Below, piece after piece: positions 1 to 10,221 of a stretch of DNA of 39,052 nucleotides (the first letter of the stretch is position 1; the number at the start of each line of letters is the position of its first letter). This stretch comes from Planctomycetota bacterium. Lineage in GTDB: Bacteria > Planctomycetota > Planctomycetia > Pirellulales > UBA1268. Location: contig QWOQ01000014.1 in NCBI GenBank assembly GCA_003669585.1, forward strand, positions 85,069-124,120, read 5' to 3'. Under the pieces are notes generated by a model. The model was not told the origin of the DNA. It ran no database searches and saw nothing but the letters and a program-made list of their open reading frames with translations. A program made the position numbers and the translations under genes.

Positions 1-244
1 AGTACGGGCAAGCCTTGAAAAACGTGGGCTCATGGATGTGCTTCGCAATCAAATCATTGAGCGCAAAACACTCGATCGGATTACCTCCGACGCAAAGTTC
101 ACAGACACCCCGTTTGAGTTTGAAAAGTCTGAAACCGATGCGGTCGATCATGCGGTTTGCGGAACTGTGGTCGGAGAGGAAGAAATTCCAACAGCCACAC
201 ACTCCGAATCCCGCGACCTACGGAGCGTTTCCCGTCGCGGCTAG
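1..244 (+). CDS. tig: Trigger factor, C-terminal end (5' truncated by window)
   Basis: The reading frame is open from base 2 to a TAG at 242-244, so only about 80 C-terminal residues are present. The segment reads RASLEKRGLMDVLRNQIIE followed by RKTLDRITSDAKF, which resembles the C-terminal chaperone domain of bacterial trigger factors; the family usually has a helix of the type 'LRxxIIERKxxDxI' there. After it comes an acidic then polar tail of about 45 residues. Trigger factor is the ribosome-bound peptidyl-prolyl isomerase and chaperone that meets nascent chains. The position directly upstream of clpP fits, since tig-clpP(-clpX) is a common bacterial order. The call rests on a short stretch plus context, and the start lies outside the window. 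Confidence 0.75.
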   Translation, partial: VRASLEKRGLMDVLRNQIIERKTLDRITSDAKFTDTPFEFEKSETDAVDHAVCGTVVGEEEIPTATHSESRDLRSVSRRG

Positions 245-339
245 TTTTATGCACAGCTGTTTTATTTCCCGAACCAAGACGATAGACCGATACCTTTCTG
301 TTCTGAATACACAAGACGTGCAGAGGCCTCATTTTTTCT

Positions 340-996
340 ATGCTGAATCGAACTCCACGCGATCTGATAAGTCCTGAAAACTTTGCGTCGGCCGGCTATC
401 GCGATTACCAGCGACAGCGACAGATGACGCTTGGCGACTTGCTTTTAGAAAACAGAATCATCCTTTTGCAGGGTGAAATTCATGACGGAAATGCCAATGA
501 AGTCGTCATGAAATTGCTCTATTTGCAGAGCGAAAATCGACGTAAAGACATTCACTTTTACATCAACTCGCCTGGTGGAAGCGTCACGGCAACGATGGCG
601 ATTTATGACACCATGCAGATTCTTTCCTGTCCGGTGGCGACCTACTGCGTGGGACTCGCCGCGAGTGGCGGCGCGGTGCTGCTCGCTGGTGGAACGAAAG
701 GCAAGCGGTTTGCGTTGCCACATGCCAAGGTGATGATCCATCAGCCCTACGGACACGTCGGAGGACAAGTCAGCGACATTGAAATTCAGGCAGATGAGAT
801 CCTTCGAACGCGGCAGACTCTGAATGAGATTCTCGCGCATCACACGTCGCAACCGATCGATCGCATCGCCAAGGATACCGATCGCGATCGGTATCTGACT
901 GCGTTAGAGTCGAAGGAATATGGTCTTGTTGATGACATTCTTTCCAAGCCTCCAATAACTTCAGAAGAAGAAGAAAAGGATGCCGACAAGTCATAG
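340..996 (+). CDS. clpP: ATP-dependent Clp protease proteolytic subunit ClpP (first copy)
   Basis: 218 residues, the usual ClpP length plus an acidic tail (SEEEEKDADKS). ClpP forms the tetradecameric serine protease barrel fed by Clp ATPases. The catalytic triad is intact: Ser109 in GLAASGGA, His134 in VMIHQP, and Asp179 in AKDTDRDR. The [10 protein letters not shown] segment (75-84) is the family's oligomerisation/oxyanion region. AASGGA replaces the more common AASMGA next to the nucleophile. The start is an ATG with only a distant GAGG upstream, so it could lie a few codons off. It follows tig and precedes a second clpP by 63 bp, so the two are likely co-transcribed. No Clp ATPase gene is in the window. 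Confidence 0.95.
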   Translation: MLNRTPRDLISPENFASAGYRDYQRQRQMTLGDLLLENRIILLQGEIHDGNANEVVMKLLYLQSENRRKDIHFYINSPGGSVTATMAIYDTMQILSCPVATYCVGLAASGGAVLLAGGTKGKRFALPHAKVMIHQPYGHVGGQVSDIEIQADEILRTRQTLNEILAHHTSQPIDRIAKDTDRDRYLTALESKEYGLVDDILSKPPITSEEEEKDADKS

Positions 997-1059
997 TCTG
1001 CTGTTTGTACTGAATCTTCACCCTCCATCCTTTCCTACGCACACTCCTGAAGGCCCAGC

Positions 1060-1662
1060 ATGCCCCTGATTCCTTTTGTTATTGAGAAAAACGGCCGCGA
1101 AGAGCGGGCGATGGATATTTACAGTCGTCTTCTTAAGGATCGCATTGTTTTTTTGGGTTCTCAGGTAAATGACGAAGTCGCAAATTCAATTGTTGCGCAG
1201 CTTTTATTTTTGCAGCAAGACGATCCGAAAAGCGACATCCATCTCTATATCAATTCTCCGGGTGGCAGTGTGACGGCGGGACTTGCGATCTACGACACGA
1301 TGCAGTTTGTGACCTGTGACGTTGCCACCTACTGCATCGGTCAGTGCGCATCGATGGGCGCTGTTTTGCTTGCAGCAGGAGCGGCCGGAAAGCGGCGATC
1401 CTTGCCGAATGCTCGCATCATGATCCATCAACCGCTTGCCGGCATGGAGGGTACGGCGGAAGAGATCATGATTCACGCCAAGGAATTCAAAAATGTGAAG
1501 CACAAGCTCAATGCAATACTTTTAAAGCACACGGGTCATCCGCTTGAAAAAATCGAACAAGATACCGACCGAGATCGATTTATGTCAGCGACTGAAGCAC
1601 GCGAGTACAAATTGATTGATGAAGTCATCGAACGCATAACCGATGTGAAGGCAATTGGTTGA
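1060..1662 (+). CDS. clpP: ATP-dependent Clp protease proteolytic subunit ClpP (second copy)
   Basis: 200 residues, full family length. The triad is complete: Ser98 in GQCASMGA, His123 in IMIHQPLAG, Asp168 in EQDTDRDRF. The N-terminus [20 protein letters not shown] is the classical ClpP processing/axial-loop region, so this is the more canonical of the two copies. A GAAGG sits six bases before the ATG as a ribosome binding site. Two active copies in tandem suggest a mixed-ring or two-ring ClpP1P2 enzyme, as described for several bacteria that carry two subunits; that is inference. Cytosolic. Confidence 0.96.
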   Translation: MPLIPFVIEKNGREERAMDIYSRLLKDRIVFLGSQVNDEVANSIVAQLLFLQQDDPKSDIHLYINSPGGSVTAGLAIYDTMQFVTCDVATYCIGQCASMGAVLLAAGAAGKRRSLPNARIMIHQPLAGMEGTAEEIMIHAKEFKNVKHKLNAILLKHTGHPLEKIEQDTDRDRFMSATEAREYKLIDEVIERITDVKAIG

Positions 1663-1748
1663 TGTGATTGTTTTCGATGTAAGAATGTCCACGGATTGGT
1701 GAGCGTCTATTCTGTTCAACCCGTCAATGAGGCGCAAGGAGGCGCATC

Positions 1749-2801
1749 ATGAAACGCGTTATGCTTTGGTTTATTCTCACGGCGCCCATGCTCTGTATGG
1801 TCGGGTGCAAGAGCGACCTCAATCAACAACTTCTTGAGCGCGAACTGCGCATGCAGGAAGATCAGATTTATCAACTGCAGGACCAATTGGCGGAGCGATG
1901 CGCGCGGCTTGACCGAACGAATAGCGAAAACTCGTCGCTCAAAAAACAACTGGGCGTCGTTGATCCGAATGCATCGCTGCCTGCTCGAATTTCAATTCCG
2001 CCGGGCATATCAGCTCCCGCAAAGCCTTTGAGAATGGCCCCACCCGCCGCGATTGCTCCTCCTGTTTTGGTGCCACCGTCGATTGAGGTGAATCCATTGG
2101 AAAACGCGCCCCCGGTTACCGTACCCCGAATGAGCCCACAGAGTTTATCCGTTCCGCCGCCGATCCTTTTGGCACCCACCGAAGACACGACGACTCTTTT
2201 GAAAAAACCCACGAGCGTTCCCGGTGCATCGCTTGGCGATGAACCAGGCCCCTCTTTTGATCTTCCGAGTCCGCGAACATCGGATCTCTTGGAAGTGCCT
2301 CTCGAACCTCTTCCCGATTCAGCCACAGCACCAACGGTACGAGTGTTGTCTTGGGAGGAAAGCCTTGCCGAGGAAGGACGCATCAGCCGCATTGTGCTCA
2401 ACCAACAGAAAACTCTCGCCTACGATGCCAACGACGACGGGTTCGACGATGGTATCACGGTCGTCTTTGAGCCTCGTGATCAAGATGAACGACTGGTGCG
2501 AGCAGCGGGCGATGTTTCAGTGGTACTGATTGATACGACTCTTTCCGGTGATGCAGCTCGAGTGGCACGCTGGGAAATTCCATCAAAGGAAGCGCTGACG
2601 CATTTCCGTGGTTCGACGCGTGCAAGAGGACTGCACTTACTTTTAAAATGGCCGCAGGCTCGACCAGTGTCCAGCGATCTTCGTCTTTTTGTCCGTCTTA
2701 CGAGTTTTGATGGAAGACATTTCGACGCTGAGACAGCCATGCCACTGCATGCTCACAAGCAAAACGATCAAGAACTATCCGAAAGAGCGTTGCTGCGATA
2801 A
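1749..2801 (+). CDS. Coiled-coil, proline-rich lipoprotein of unknown function
   Basis: 350 residues. A strong ribosome binding site (AAGGAGG, seven bases before ATG) fixes the start. The N-terminus MKRVMLWFILTAPMLCMVGC is a lipoprotein signal peptide with the lipid-modified Cys at residue 20. Residues about 23-65 are heptad-like (QQLLERELRMQEDQIYQLQD...), a probable short coiled coil, followed by about 120 Pro/Ala-rich residues that look disordered. The C-terminal half (from about 200) is more globular and contains an acidic DANDDGFDDG stretch that could bind calcium. The C-terminal part resembles no family I can name. It lies downstream of clpP with its own strong translation signal, so it may or may not share the transcript. 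Confidence 0.85.
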   Translation: MKRVMLWFILTAPMLCMVGCKSDLNQQLLERELRMQEDQIYQLQDQLAERCARLDRTNSENSSLKKQLGVVDPNASLPARISIPPGISAPAKPLRMAPPAAIAPPVLVPPSIEVNPLENAPPVTVPRMSPQSLSVPPPILLAPTEDTTTLLKKPTSVPGASLGDEPGPSFDLPSPRTSDLLEVPLEPLPDSATAPTVRVLSWEESLAEEGRISRIVLNQQKTLAYDANDDGFDDGITVVFEPRDQDERLVRAAGDVSVVLIDTTLSGDAARVARWEIPSKEALTHFRGSTRARGLHLLLKWPQARPVSSDLRLFVRLTSFDGRHFDAETAMPLHAHKQNDQELSERALLR

Positions 2802-2806
2802 AAAAT

Positions 2807-2823
2807 GTCCAAAAAATCAGGAC
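2807..2823. terminator. Weak bidirectional terminator between convergent genes
   Basis: GTCC and GGAC pair around a nine-base A-rich loop in the 32-bp gap between the lipoprotein gene (+) and gap (-). An A-run precedes the stem and a T-run follows nearby, so each strand has U-rich sequence after the stem. The stem is only four base pairs, so this is tentative. Confidence 0.3.
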
Positions 2824-2833
2824 GCAGAAATTT

Positions 2834-3850
2834 TTAAAGCCCTTTGTCTTCAAGAAACTTGAGCAGATCGGCAACGCGATTTGAATATCCCCATTCATTG
2901 TCGTACCAGCTCACCACCTTCACGAGATTTCCCAATCCGATCGTGTCGACGGCAGAGAAGATTGAGCTATGTGGATCCCCCTTCAAATCGGTCGAGACGA
3001 GTTCTTTGTCGGTATACCGAAGAATTCCCTTTAATGGGCCATCCGCAGCCTTTTTCATCGCGGCATTGATTTCTGTCGGCGACGCTTCTTTTTTAAGAAG
3101 CGCAGTGAAGTCCACTACGCTCACGGTCGCTACGGGAACACGAAACGCCATACCGGTGAACTTTCCCTGCAGTTCGGGAATCACAAGCCCCACGGCTCTC
3201 GCAGCACCAGTTCCAGAGGGCACGATGTTGAGTGCGGCAGCGCGTGCATCTCGCAGATCCTTGGTGGCCGTATCGACGGTCTTTTGCGAATTGGTGTAGG
3301 CATGCACGGTTGTCAAAAGACCACGGTCGATACCGAAAACCTCGTGCAATACCTTGGCAACAGGGGCCAAGCCATTGGTGGTGCAGGAGGCATTGGAAAT
3401 AATGTGATGTTTTTTGGGATCGTAGACGGCGTCGTTAACGCCCAGCACGATCGTCAAATCCTCGTTCTTCGCCGGTGCGGAAATGACAACTTTTTTGACA
3501 CTGTCTCGACGATGAGCAGCGGCCTTGGTTGCATCAGTAAAAAATCCTGTGCTCTCAACAACAATTTGAACATTCTCACTGCCCCATGCGATTGCCCCAG
3601 GATCCTTCTCAGCAAAAACCTTGATTTTCTGGCCATCGACAACAAGGTCGTTGCCCTCATAGCTCACATGCCCTCGAAACGGTCCATAATTGGAATCAAA
3701 TTCGAGAAGATGTGCGTTGGTCTTCGCATCGGTGAGATCGTTAATAGCAACGACCTGCACGTTGCCGTTAAGCCCGTATTTTTCATAGATGGCTCGATAC
3801 GTCAGCCGACCAATGCGACCAAAACCGTTGATTCCAACACGAATGGGCAC
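2834..3850 (-). CDS. gap: Glyceraldehyde-3-phosphate dehydrogenase, type I (NAD)
   Basis: 338 residues from a GTG start at 3850, chosen because AGGAG lies just upstream and the protein then begins VPIRVGINGFGRIGRL, as GAPDHs do; the longer reading frame adds 29 residues of no family likeness. It converts glyceraldehyde 3-phosphate, NAD and phosphate into 1,3-bisphosphoglycerate in glycolysis. The nucleophile is Cys156 in SNASCTTN and the base is His183 in TTVHAYT. Asp38 in AINDLTD points to NAD rather than NADP. The C-terminal EWGYSNRVADLL is canonical. It stands alone, convergent with the lipoprotein gene. Confidence 0.97.
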   Translation of the reverse strand: MPIRVGINGFGRIGRLTYRAIYEKYGLNGNVQVVAINDLTDAKTNAHLLEFDSNYGPFRGHVSYEGNDLVVDGQKIKVFAEKDPGAIAWGSENVQIVVESTGFFTDATKAAAHRRDSVKKVVISAPAKNEDLTIVLGVNDAVYDPKKHHIISNASCTTNGLAPVAKVLHEVFGIDRGLLTTVHAYTNSQKTVDTATKDLRDARAAALNIVPSGTGAARAVGLVIPELQGKFTGMAFRVPVATVSVVDFTALLKKEASPTEINAAMKKAADGPLKGILRYTDKELVSTDLKGDPHSSIFSAVDTIGLGNLVKVVSWYDNEWGYSNRVADLLKFLEDKGL

Positions 3851-4006
3851 AGGCAATCTCCTGAAAGTGAAATGGTTGCTACGGACGTGCCGCAACGGCG
3901 CGCTCGAAAAGCCTGCAAAGAACATTTTGCAGATCATCGATGTAAAAATTTATACCCAATTTTGTGTCTCACTCAATCACCCCGTCTGCACACCGCGGCT
4001 CTTTGC

Positions 4007-4309
4007 ATGGCGGAAGGCCTTCTGCTGCCCCTGTTCTTGTTGACTGGCTCCCGGGTGTCTGCCTCGCAGGTGGAGGGGGGCAATGCGGTGAGCGAGGCTG
4101 TTCCAGAAGACAGTTTACCCTTCGCACCTGACCCCATGGCTGAAACGTCGCCTCAAGGAGAATTTCGCGAAGGCACCAATCTGGATCCCGCTTTGTTGAT
4201 CAAATCTCTGGAACGAGAGGCAATCGATTTTCCTTGGCAGAGGCGGTTGAATGAATTTACGATTCGGGATGACGATTCCTTTGGGAGGCCGGTTGTCTTT
4301 CAACTCTGA
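4007..4309 (+). CDS. Possible small secreted protein, about 100 residues
   Basis: From an ATG at 4007 the frame gives MAEGLLLPLFLLTGSRVSAS, a plausible Sec signal peptide with an Ala/Ser cleavage zone, then about 80 acidic, polar residues ending RDDDSFGRPVVFQL. The same frame continues far upstream but there it is antisense to gap, so only the last part is credible. No ribosome binding site precedes the ATG; an in-frame TTG at 3962 is an alternative start. It is divergent from gap. I recognise no family, and the reading could be chance. Confidence 0.35.
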   Translation: MAEGLLLPLFLLTGSRVSASQVEGGNAVSEAVPEDSLPFAPDPMAETSPQGEFREGTNLDPALLIKSLEREAIDFPWQRRLNEFTIRDDDSFGRPVVFQL

Positions 4310-4413
4310 GATGTAAGAGCATTGGTAGTGGCAATGAAAATAAAGGAGGTTTCTCGCAACGTGTAGAGTTGCTTTTCGGACATCAGGAAAAATGAATCGG
4401 AAAAATTCAAAGT

Positions 4414-5250
4414 ATGAATCCAAACGATATTCCAGATTGGCTTCTCCCGGAGGGTACATCGCGATCAACCTGGCAATGGATGACCAGTGGAGCCGTGGCC
4501 GATTCTCACGATCGCGGGCTTTTGGGATCTCCTATGGAGGCTCTGGAGCTACGCCTTCTGCGAGATGTTTTTCCTACTCCGCGTCGCATCGTCGATTTGG
4601 GCTGTGGCAGTGGCCGACTTTGCAAGCCCCTTCTTGATGCAGGGCATTGTGTTGTGGGAATCGATCTTTCCCCATCGATGCTTTCCGTTGCTGCACAACG
4701 ACTCGGGACACAGCCTGATCGATTGCAACTCATTCGAGGCAGTCTTGTGTCACTCAACTATCTGCGTCCAGAAACTTTTGACGGTGCACTGTGTATGGCA
4801 AGCACACTGGGGATGATTTCGTCTCGATCCTTGCGAGTGAGAGCACTGGCCAACATGAGCCGACTGCTGACCCACGAAGGCACGCTCTTGGTGCATGTTC
4901 ACCGATTCTGGCACTTGTTGCGGATGTCAGGAGGCAGGACGCGACTGGCTGCGTCACTCCTGCGTTCCTGTTTGGGGCAGACGGAATTTTTTGACTGCAC
5001 CTCAGGTACGCCGGACGTCTGTCGATTTCCACTTCATCTTTATTCCGCAGGTGAACTCAAACGAGACTGCGCAGCAGCAGGGCTTGTGATCAGTTCGTGG
5101 ACTGCCGTTGGGCCTGTGGACATGTCGGCTGAATCGCTTCAACGGTATGCCTTTCGAAGCCCTTCGAAATATCGCACCTTGATGTGGCAACCGATTGTTG
5201 GCTGGATTGTGGAGTGCCGTCGTTCGAGCCGAAGCATCTCAAGTTCCTGA
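4414..5250 (+). CDS. Class I SAM-dependent methyltransferase
   Basis: 278 residues. Motif I is VDLGCGSGRL (60-69), followed by the acidic strand end GIDLSPSML (Asp84 binds the SAM ribose), the hallmark of a Rossmann-fold methyltransferase. The substrate cannot be told. The C-terminal third (HLYSAGELKRDCAAAGLVI) looks like the usual substrate-cap strand of small-molecule methyltransferases of the UbiE type. In frame, a TGA lies at 4393 and no other start follows before the ATG at 4414, so the start is secure although its ribosome binding site is poor. It is convergent with the next gene, 15 bp away. Confidence 0.85.
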   Translation: MNPNDIPDWLLPEGTSRSTWQWMTSGAVADSHDRGLLGSPMEALELRLLRDVFPTPRRIVDLGCGSGRLCKPLLDAGHCVVGIDLSPSMLSVAAQRLGTQPDRLQLIRGSLVSLNYLRPETFDGALCMASTLGMISSRSLRVRALANMSRLLTHEGTLLVHVHRFWHLLRMSGGRTRLAASLLRSCLGQTEFFDCTSGTPDVCRFPLHLYSAGELKRDCAAAGLVISSWTAVGPVDMSAESLQRYAFRSPSKYRTLMWQPIVGWIVECRRSSRSISSS

Positions 5251-5265
5251 CAAGAGAAACACCGA

Positions 5266-6042
5266 TTATTGGTCGGCGGCATTGTCTGGAGCATCGGCTG
5301 GCGGCACTGGATCGTCGGCAGATTTTTCTTCGACGTCGGGTTTCTTTTTCTTGGAGGAAGATTTTTTTGGAGCCACCTTTGGTCCTTTTGAAGGGGGTGG
5401 GGTTACAGGCTTGGTCAAAGTGATTCGAAGTTCCACCGCTTCCAACTTCCCCTTCTCGTAATAGGAACCTTCTGTTTCAACGATGTCTCCCACCGATACA
5501 AGTCCCATCAACGGCATTCCTCCCATCACAATCAGTTCTGCATCGGGTAGAATCGTCAATTCAACTTTATCCCGTGCCCCTGCTTGCACCGTGACTGTAT
5601 TCTCCTGCACAAGAAAGATTTGGCCCGAGACGAGATAGCTACCCGCTGGACGTTTTCCGCCAGGGGCTCTCTTCGCACCAGGTCCTGCAATTCCAAGACC
5701 CTCGGCAACGACGCCAGGTTCTCCCCCTCCAGAAAAAGTAACGCGTTTGACAGGATCGAGTACTTTTCCAATCTCATTCATCATGACATTGCACTGGATG
5801 AACTGACCCTTTTGCAGCATCTCACGACTGGCAATACCCGAGATTTCAACTTTCGCATTCGGAGCTGGTCTCACCAGCCACGGCTCTCCGTGCAGACGAA
5901 TCCCAAACGTTCCGGGAGCGATGACCGCCACGGAGCCTTTCGTCAATTCGAGTCGCTCAGCGCGTTGTCCAGCCTGAGCATTGAGATGGACTCCAAAAAA
6001 AAAGAAACACAGAATCGCTGCTGTGGTCGTATACAACCGCAT
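5266..6042 (-). CDS. Secreted protein with Lys/Ser/Pro-rich tail, unknown function
   Basis: 258 residues from the ATG at 6042, preferred over an ATG 42 bases further upstream because GGAG stands eight bases before it and a signal peptide then begins at once (MRLYTTTAAILCFFFFGVHLNAQA). The mature part has several beta-rich segments with repeated 'G-x-V/I-x-x-x-G' patterns, for example SGIASREMLQKGQFIQCNV and LMGLVSVGDIVETEG, suggesting OB-like or barrel strands. The last 55 residues are low complexity (KKSSSKKKKPDVEEKSADDP...). I recognise no family. It may be exported to the periplasm; the basic tail could bind nucleic acid or polyanions, which is speculation. Confidence 0.75.
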   Translation of the reverse strand: MRLYTTTAAILCFFFFGVHLNAQAGQRAERLELTKGSVAVIAPGTFGIRLHGEPWLVRPAPNAKVEISGIASREMLQKGQFIQCNVMMNEIGKVLDPVKRVTFSGGGEPGVVAEGLGIAGPGAKRAPGGKRPAGSYLVSGQIFLVQENTVTVQAGARDKVELTILPDAELIVMGGMPLMGLVSVGDIVETEGSYYEKGKLEAVELRITLTKPVTPPPSKGPKVAPKKSSSKKKKPDVEEKSADDPVPPADAPDNAADQ

Positions 6043-6222
6043 CGGACTATCTCCAGAATTAGATTGTAGGGTCCTTAAAAGCAATCATCCTTTTCGCCCC
6101 GAGCATCAACTATACTGCGTCATCTTTCAGCCTGTTAGTCTAAAAACTTTTTATCGTGCAGAATTTCTTTCGCTCTGGAAATCTCAACTTTTCTACTCAC
6201 TTCCGATCATTCTGAAACATCT

Positions 6223-7023
6223 ATGCCTATCCCAATTTCACGAAAAAGCATTCTTGATATGGCGGCAGCCAAACGCGATGGCCGCCGATTTACGATGGCG
6301 ACCGCTTATGACTGGCCGAGTGCAAAGCTGGTCGACGCTGCGGGAATTGACTGTGTGCTCGTCGGTGACAGCGTGGCGATGGTTGTTGCTGGACGATCGT
6401 CGACGATTCCCGCCACTCTTGAGCAAATGATCTATCACGGCGAAATTGTTACCCGGGCATCGGAGCAGTCGCTGGTGGTCGTCGACCTTCCATTTCCACT
6501 GCAGCACCTTGGAGTGAGTAAAGCGATCGAAGCCTGCGCCCGTCTCATGAAGGAAACCGGATGTCAGGCCATAAAACTTGAGGGTACTGCCGGCCAAGCC
6601 GATGTGATTAAGGGAATTGTATCTGCGGGTATTCCCGTGATTGGCCATGTAGGTTTACGGCCACAGGCGGTGCATCAACTTGGCGGGTATCGAATGCAAA
6701 AAAATGCCGATGCAATCATGATTGATGCCAAAGCTGCAGCCGATGCGGGAGCCTTTGCTGTGTTGCTTGAATGTATTCCAGCTTTCGTGGCCGCCTCAAT
6801 CACGCAGGCGTTAGCCGTGCCGACCATTGGAATTGGGGCTGGCCCACACTGCGATGGCCAAGTGCTTGTTTTTCACGACCTCGTCGGGCTCTCTTTTGAC
6901 CGTGTTCCGAAATTCGTCCGGCCGTATGCGGATGTACAAAAAGTGATTCACGAAGCACTTGTACAATGGAGGTCCGACGTGGAGCGAGGAGATTTTCCAG
7001 GACCCAAGGAAACCCTTGGCTGA
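6223..7023 (+). CDS. panB: 3-methyl-2-oxobutanoate hydroxymethyltransferase
   Basis: 266 residues, normal for PanB, which makes ketopantoate from 2-oxoisovalerate and methylene-tetrahydrofolate, the first step of the pantothenate/CoA pathway. The Mg-binding Asp49 (VLVGDS) and Asp88 (VVVDLPF), the substrate-contacting Lys118/Glu120 (IKLEG) and the catalytic Glu183 (LLECIP) are all present, as are GHVGLRPQAVHQLGGY and IGIGAGPHCDGQVLV. There is no clear ribosome binding site. No panC, panD or panE lies nearby. The downstream yyaL-like gene follows after 31 bp and may be co-transcribed. Confidence 0.96.
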   Translation: MPIPISRKSILDMAAAKRDGRRFTMATAYDWPSAKLVDAAGIDCVLVGDSVAMVVAGRSSTIPATLEQMIYHGEIVTRASEQSLVVVDLPFPLQHLGVSKAIEACARLMKETGCQAIKLEGTAGQADVIKGIVSAGIPVIGHVGLRPQAVHQLGGYRMQKNADAIMIDAKAAADAGAFAVLLECIPAFVAASITQALAVPTIGIGAGPHCDGQVLVFHDLVGLSFDRVPKFVRPYADVQKVIHEALVQWRSDVERGDFPGPKETLG

Positions 7024-7054
7024 GTCCACATGTCTTTTTTGAAAAGGTACATCC

Positions 7055-9124
<2,070 letters not shown>

Positions 9125-9153
9125 ACCGTTTCTTTTCTCTGTATGTGATACGG

Positions 9154-9174
9154 CGCTGCAAAAGGTTTGCAGCG
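9154..9174. terminator. Hairpin between convergent genes, probable transcription stop
   Basis: A perfect nine-base-pair stem (CGCTGCAAA against TTTGCAGCG) with a three-base loop fills the 51-bp gap between the stops at 9124 (+) and 9176 (-). No T-run follows on either strand, so it may be Rho-assisted or act as an RNA 3' stabiliser. Confidence 0.5.
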
Positions 9175-9175
9175 A

Positions 9176-9553
9176 TTACGGAAGAACAATCTCGTCTGAA
9201 ATAATCACCGGACGTCCGCTTGTCACACTTCCTGCAGGGCCCGGAGGAGCCATCATGACCGGTGCGCCACCACCACTGCCGCCACCACTTATTTGGCCAT
9301 CCTGGCACGCTTGGCAGGCAGGCGCTGCTTGGCAGTTGTTGGCCGGTTGGCACGGAGCCATGGCCGGCGCGGCGCGATTGGCTGTCAGTGGCATATATCC
9401 GGGAGGAGGTTCACCAAAACATTTTTCGTACTTCCACGTTTCCATGCGAATGTACGCATCGTTCATGGATCGACATCCAGAAAAAGAAAACATCGCAAAG
9501 AGAGCCAAGGGAGTAGCAATGAGCGCCCGTCGATTCTCAAAAAAGTGAGGCAT
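9176..9553 (-). CDS. Small Cys/Gly-rich lipoprotein with GGGAPVM motif
   Basis: 125 residues. TAGGAG lies eight bases before the ATG. The signal peptide ends in a lipobox FSGC, giving a lipidated Cys27. The mature protein has a short helix-like start (MNDAYIRMETWKYEKCFGEPPPGY) and then a low-complexity section with repeated Cys (PANNCQAAPACQACQDG), a Gly run and GGGAPVMMAPPG. It shares the GGGAPVM ending and overall style with the lipoprotein at 15761-16069. Function unknown. It is convergent with the YyaL-family gene. Confidence 0.7.
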   Translation of the reverse strand: MPHFFENRRALIATPLALFAMFSFSGCRSMNDAYIRMETWKYEKCFGEPPPGYMPLTANRAAPAMAPCQPANNCQAAPACQACQDGQISGGGSGGGAPVMMAPPGPAGSVTSGRPVIISDEIVLP

Positions 9554-9676
9554 CCGAAAATCTCCTACCGTGATATGCCCCTTCGCAAACAGTCGTATGA
9601 CTTCATCCTGCGGGGGACTTCAAAAATCTACCTCGCAGAAAGCGCGCGGGAAAACATCGCGACGGCAGAATAAACT

Positions 9677-9700
9677 CCGGCAGTGCAGAAAACTTGCCGG
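9677..9700 (-). terminator. Possible terminator of the 29-residue basic protein gene
   Basis: CCGGCA and TGCCGG pair across a 12-base loop; on the minus strand the stem is followed by AGTTTATT. A second small hairpin (CGCCT/AGGCG, 9720-9735) lies between it and the stop codon at 9764. The T-run is imperfect. Confidence 0.35.
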
Positions 9701-9763
9701 TTATGACGAAGGCGCCGGACGCCTGTAGGCGAGTCGGTAAGTGACTCACTCACAATGGGCGCA

Positions 9764-9853
9764 TCAACCCTTTCGATGACGAATTTTTGAACGCATGCGA
9801 CGCTTCTTTTGTCCCTGTTTCCGACGACCCTTACCCGATTTCTTGACGCCCAT
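9764..9853 (-). CDS. 29-residue highly basic protein, COX24/AURKAIP1-like (possible ribosomal component)
   Basis: From the ATG at 9853 the product is 29 residues, nearly half Lys/Arg, containing KSGKGRRKQGQKKRRMRSK and ending IRHRKG. A ribosome binding site AAGGA is placed eight bases before this ATG, which picks it over the longer frame starting at 10003. The pattern 'KKRRMRSKIRHRK' resembles the short AURKAIP1/COX24-type proteins (such as mycobacterial bS22, with 'KKRRKRM..KKHRKLLRRTR'), which sit on the ribosome. The match is by eye over about 15 residues only. It is followed by small hairpins that may end the transcript. Confidence 0.6.
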   Translation of the reverse strand: MGVKKSGKGRRKQGQKKRRMRSKIRHRKG

Positions 9854-10221
9854 CACTGGTTCCTTACGTACGCGGATTAAAAAGAACTGACTGCCACCTA
9901 GTCCGCAAGGTCGGCACTCTGCGCTGAATCGGAAAAGTCCCGAGCCACTCGGGACCCTCTGGATCGCCTGACGGGCTGGCGTCGAGGCAATAAAATACCT
10001 CAATTCCGACCACGGTCAAACCAGTGTGGCATTGTAAAACAGGGTCTTTTTCGCACAAGAGCGACTGAGTCCAGACCGGAAGGTGTTCGTCTAAGAGAGT
10101 TTGGCTCCTGAAAGGATCTCGTGAGGTTGCCGGCTTGCGTCTCGCTTCGCTTCAATAGATCGGTTTCAATAGGTTCTCTTTCAACTGGAATTTCATTCAC
10201 TCACAACGTTGTACCTCTTGC
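9854..10221. other. Gene-free stretch with two hairpins
   Basis: No convincing gene in 368 bases. It holds a perfect eight-pair hairpin at 9937-9955 (GTCCCGAG/CTCGGGAC, followed on the minus strand by TTTTCC, so possibly a terminator) and an adjacent one at 9966-9988 (GCCTGACG paired to CGTC-G-AGGC). Both would lie in the leader of the 29-residue protein gene or at the 3' end of an unannotated minus-strand RNA. The right part should contain the promoter of the App1-like gene. Confidence 0.4.

Noticed and set aside
3284..4006. Long plus-strand frame antisense to gap
   Set aside because: It is the mirror of a clear GAPDH gene and has no protein-family likeness; only its last 100 codons lie outside gap and are listed separately.
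4341..4363. AAAGGAGGT followed at 4361 by GTG-TAG (a start next to a stop)
   Set aside because: Looks like a perfect ribosome binding site but no frame opens from it, and it is too far from the methyltransferase ATG at 4414. Probably chance or a decayed start.
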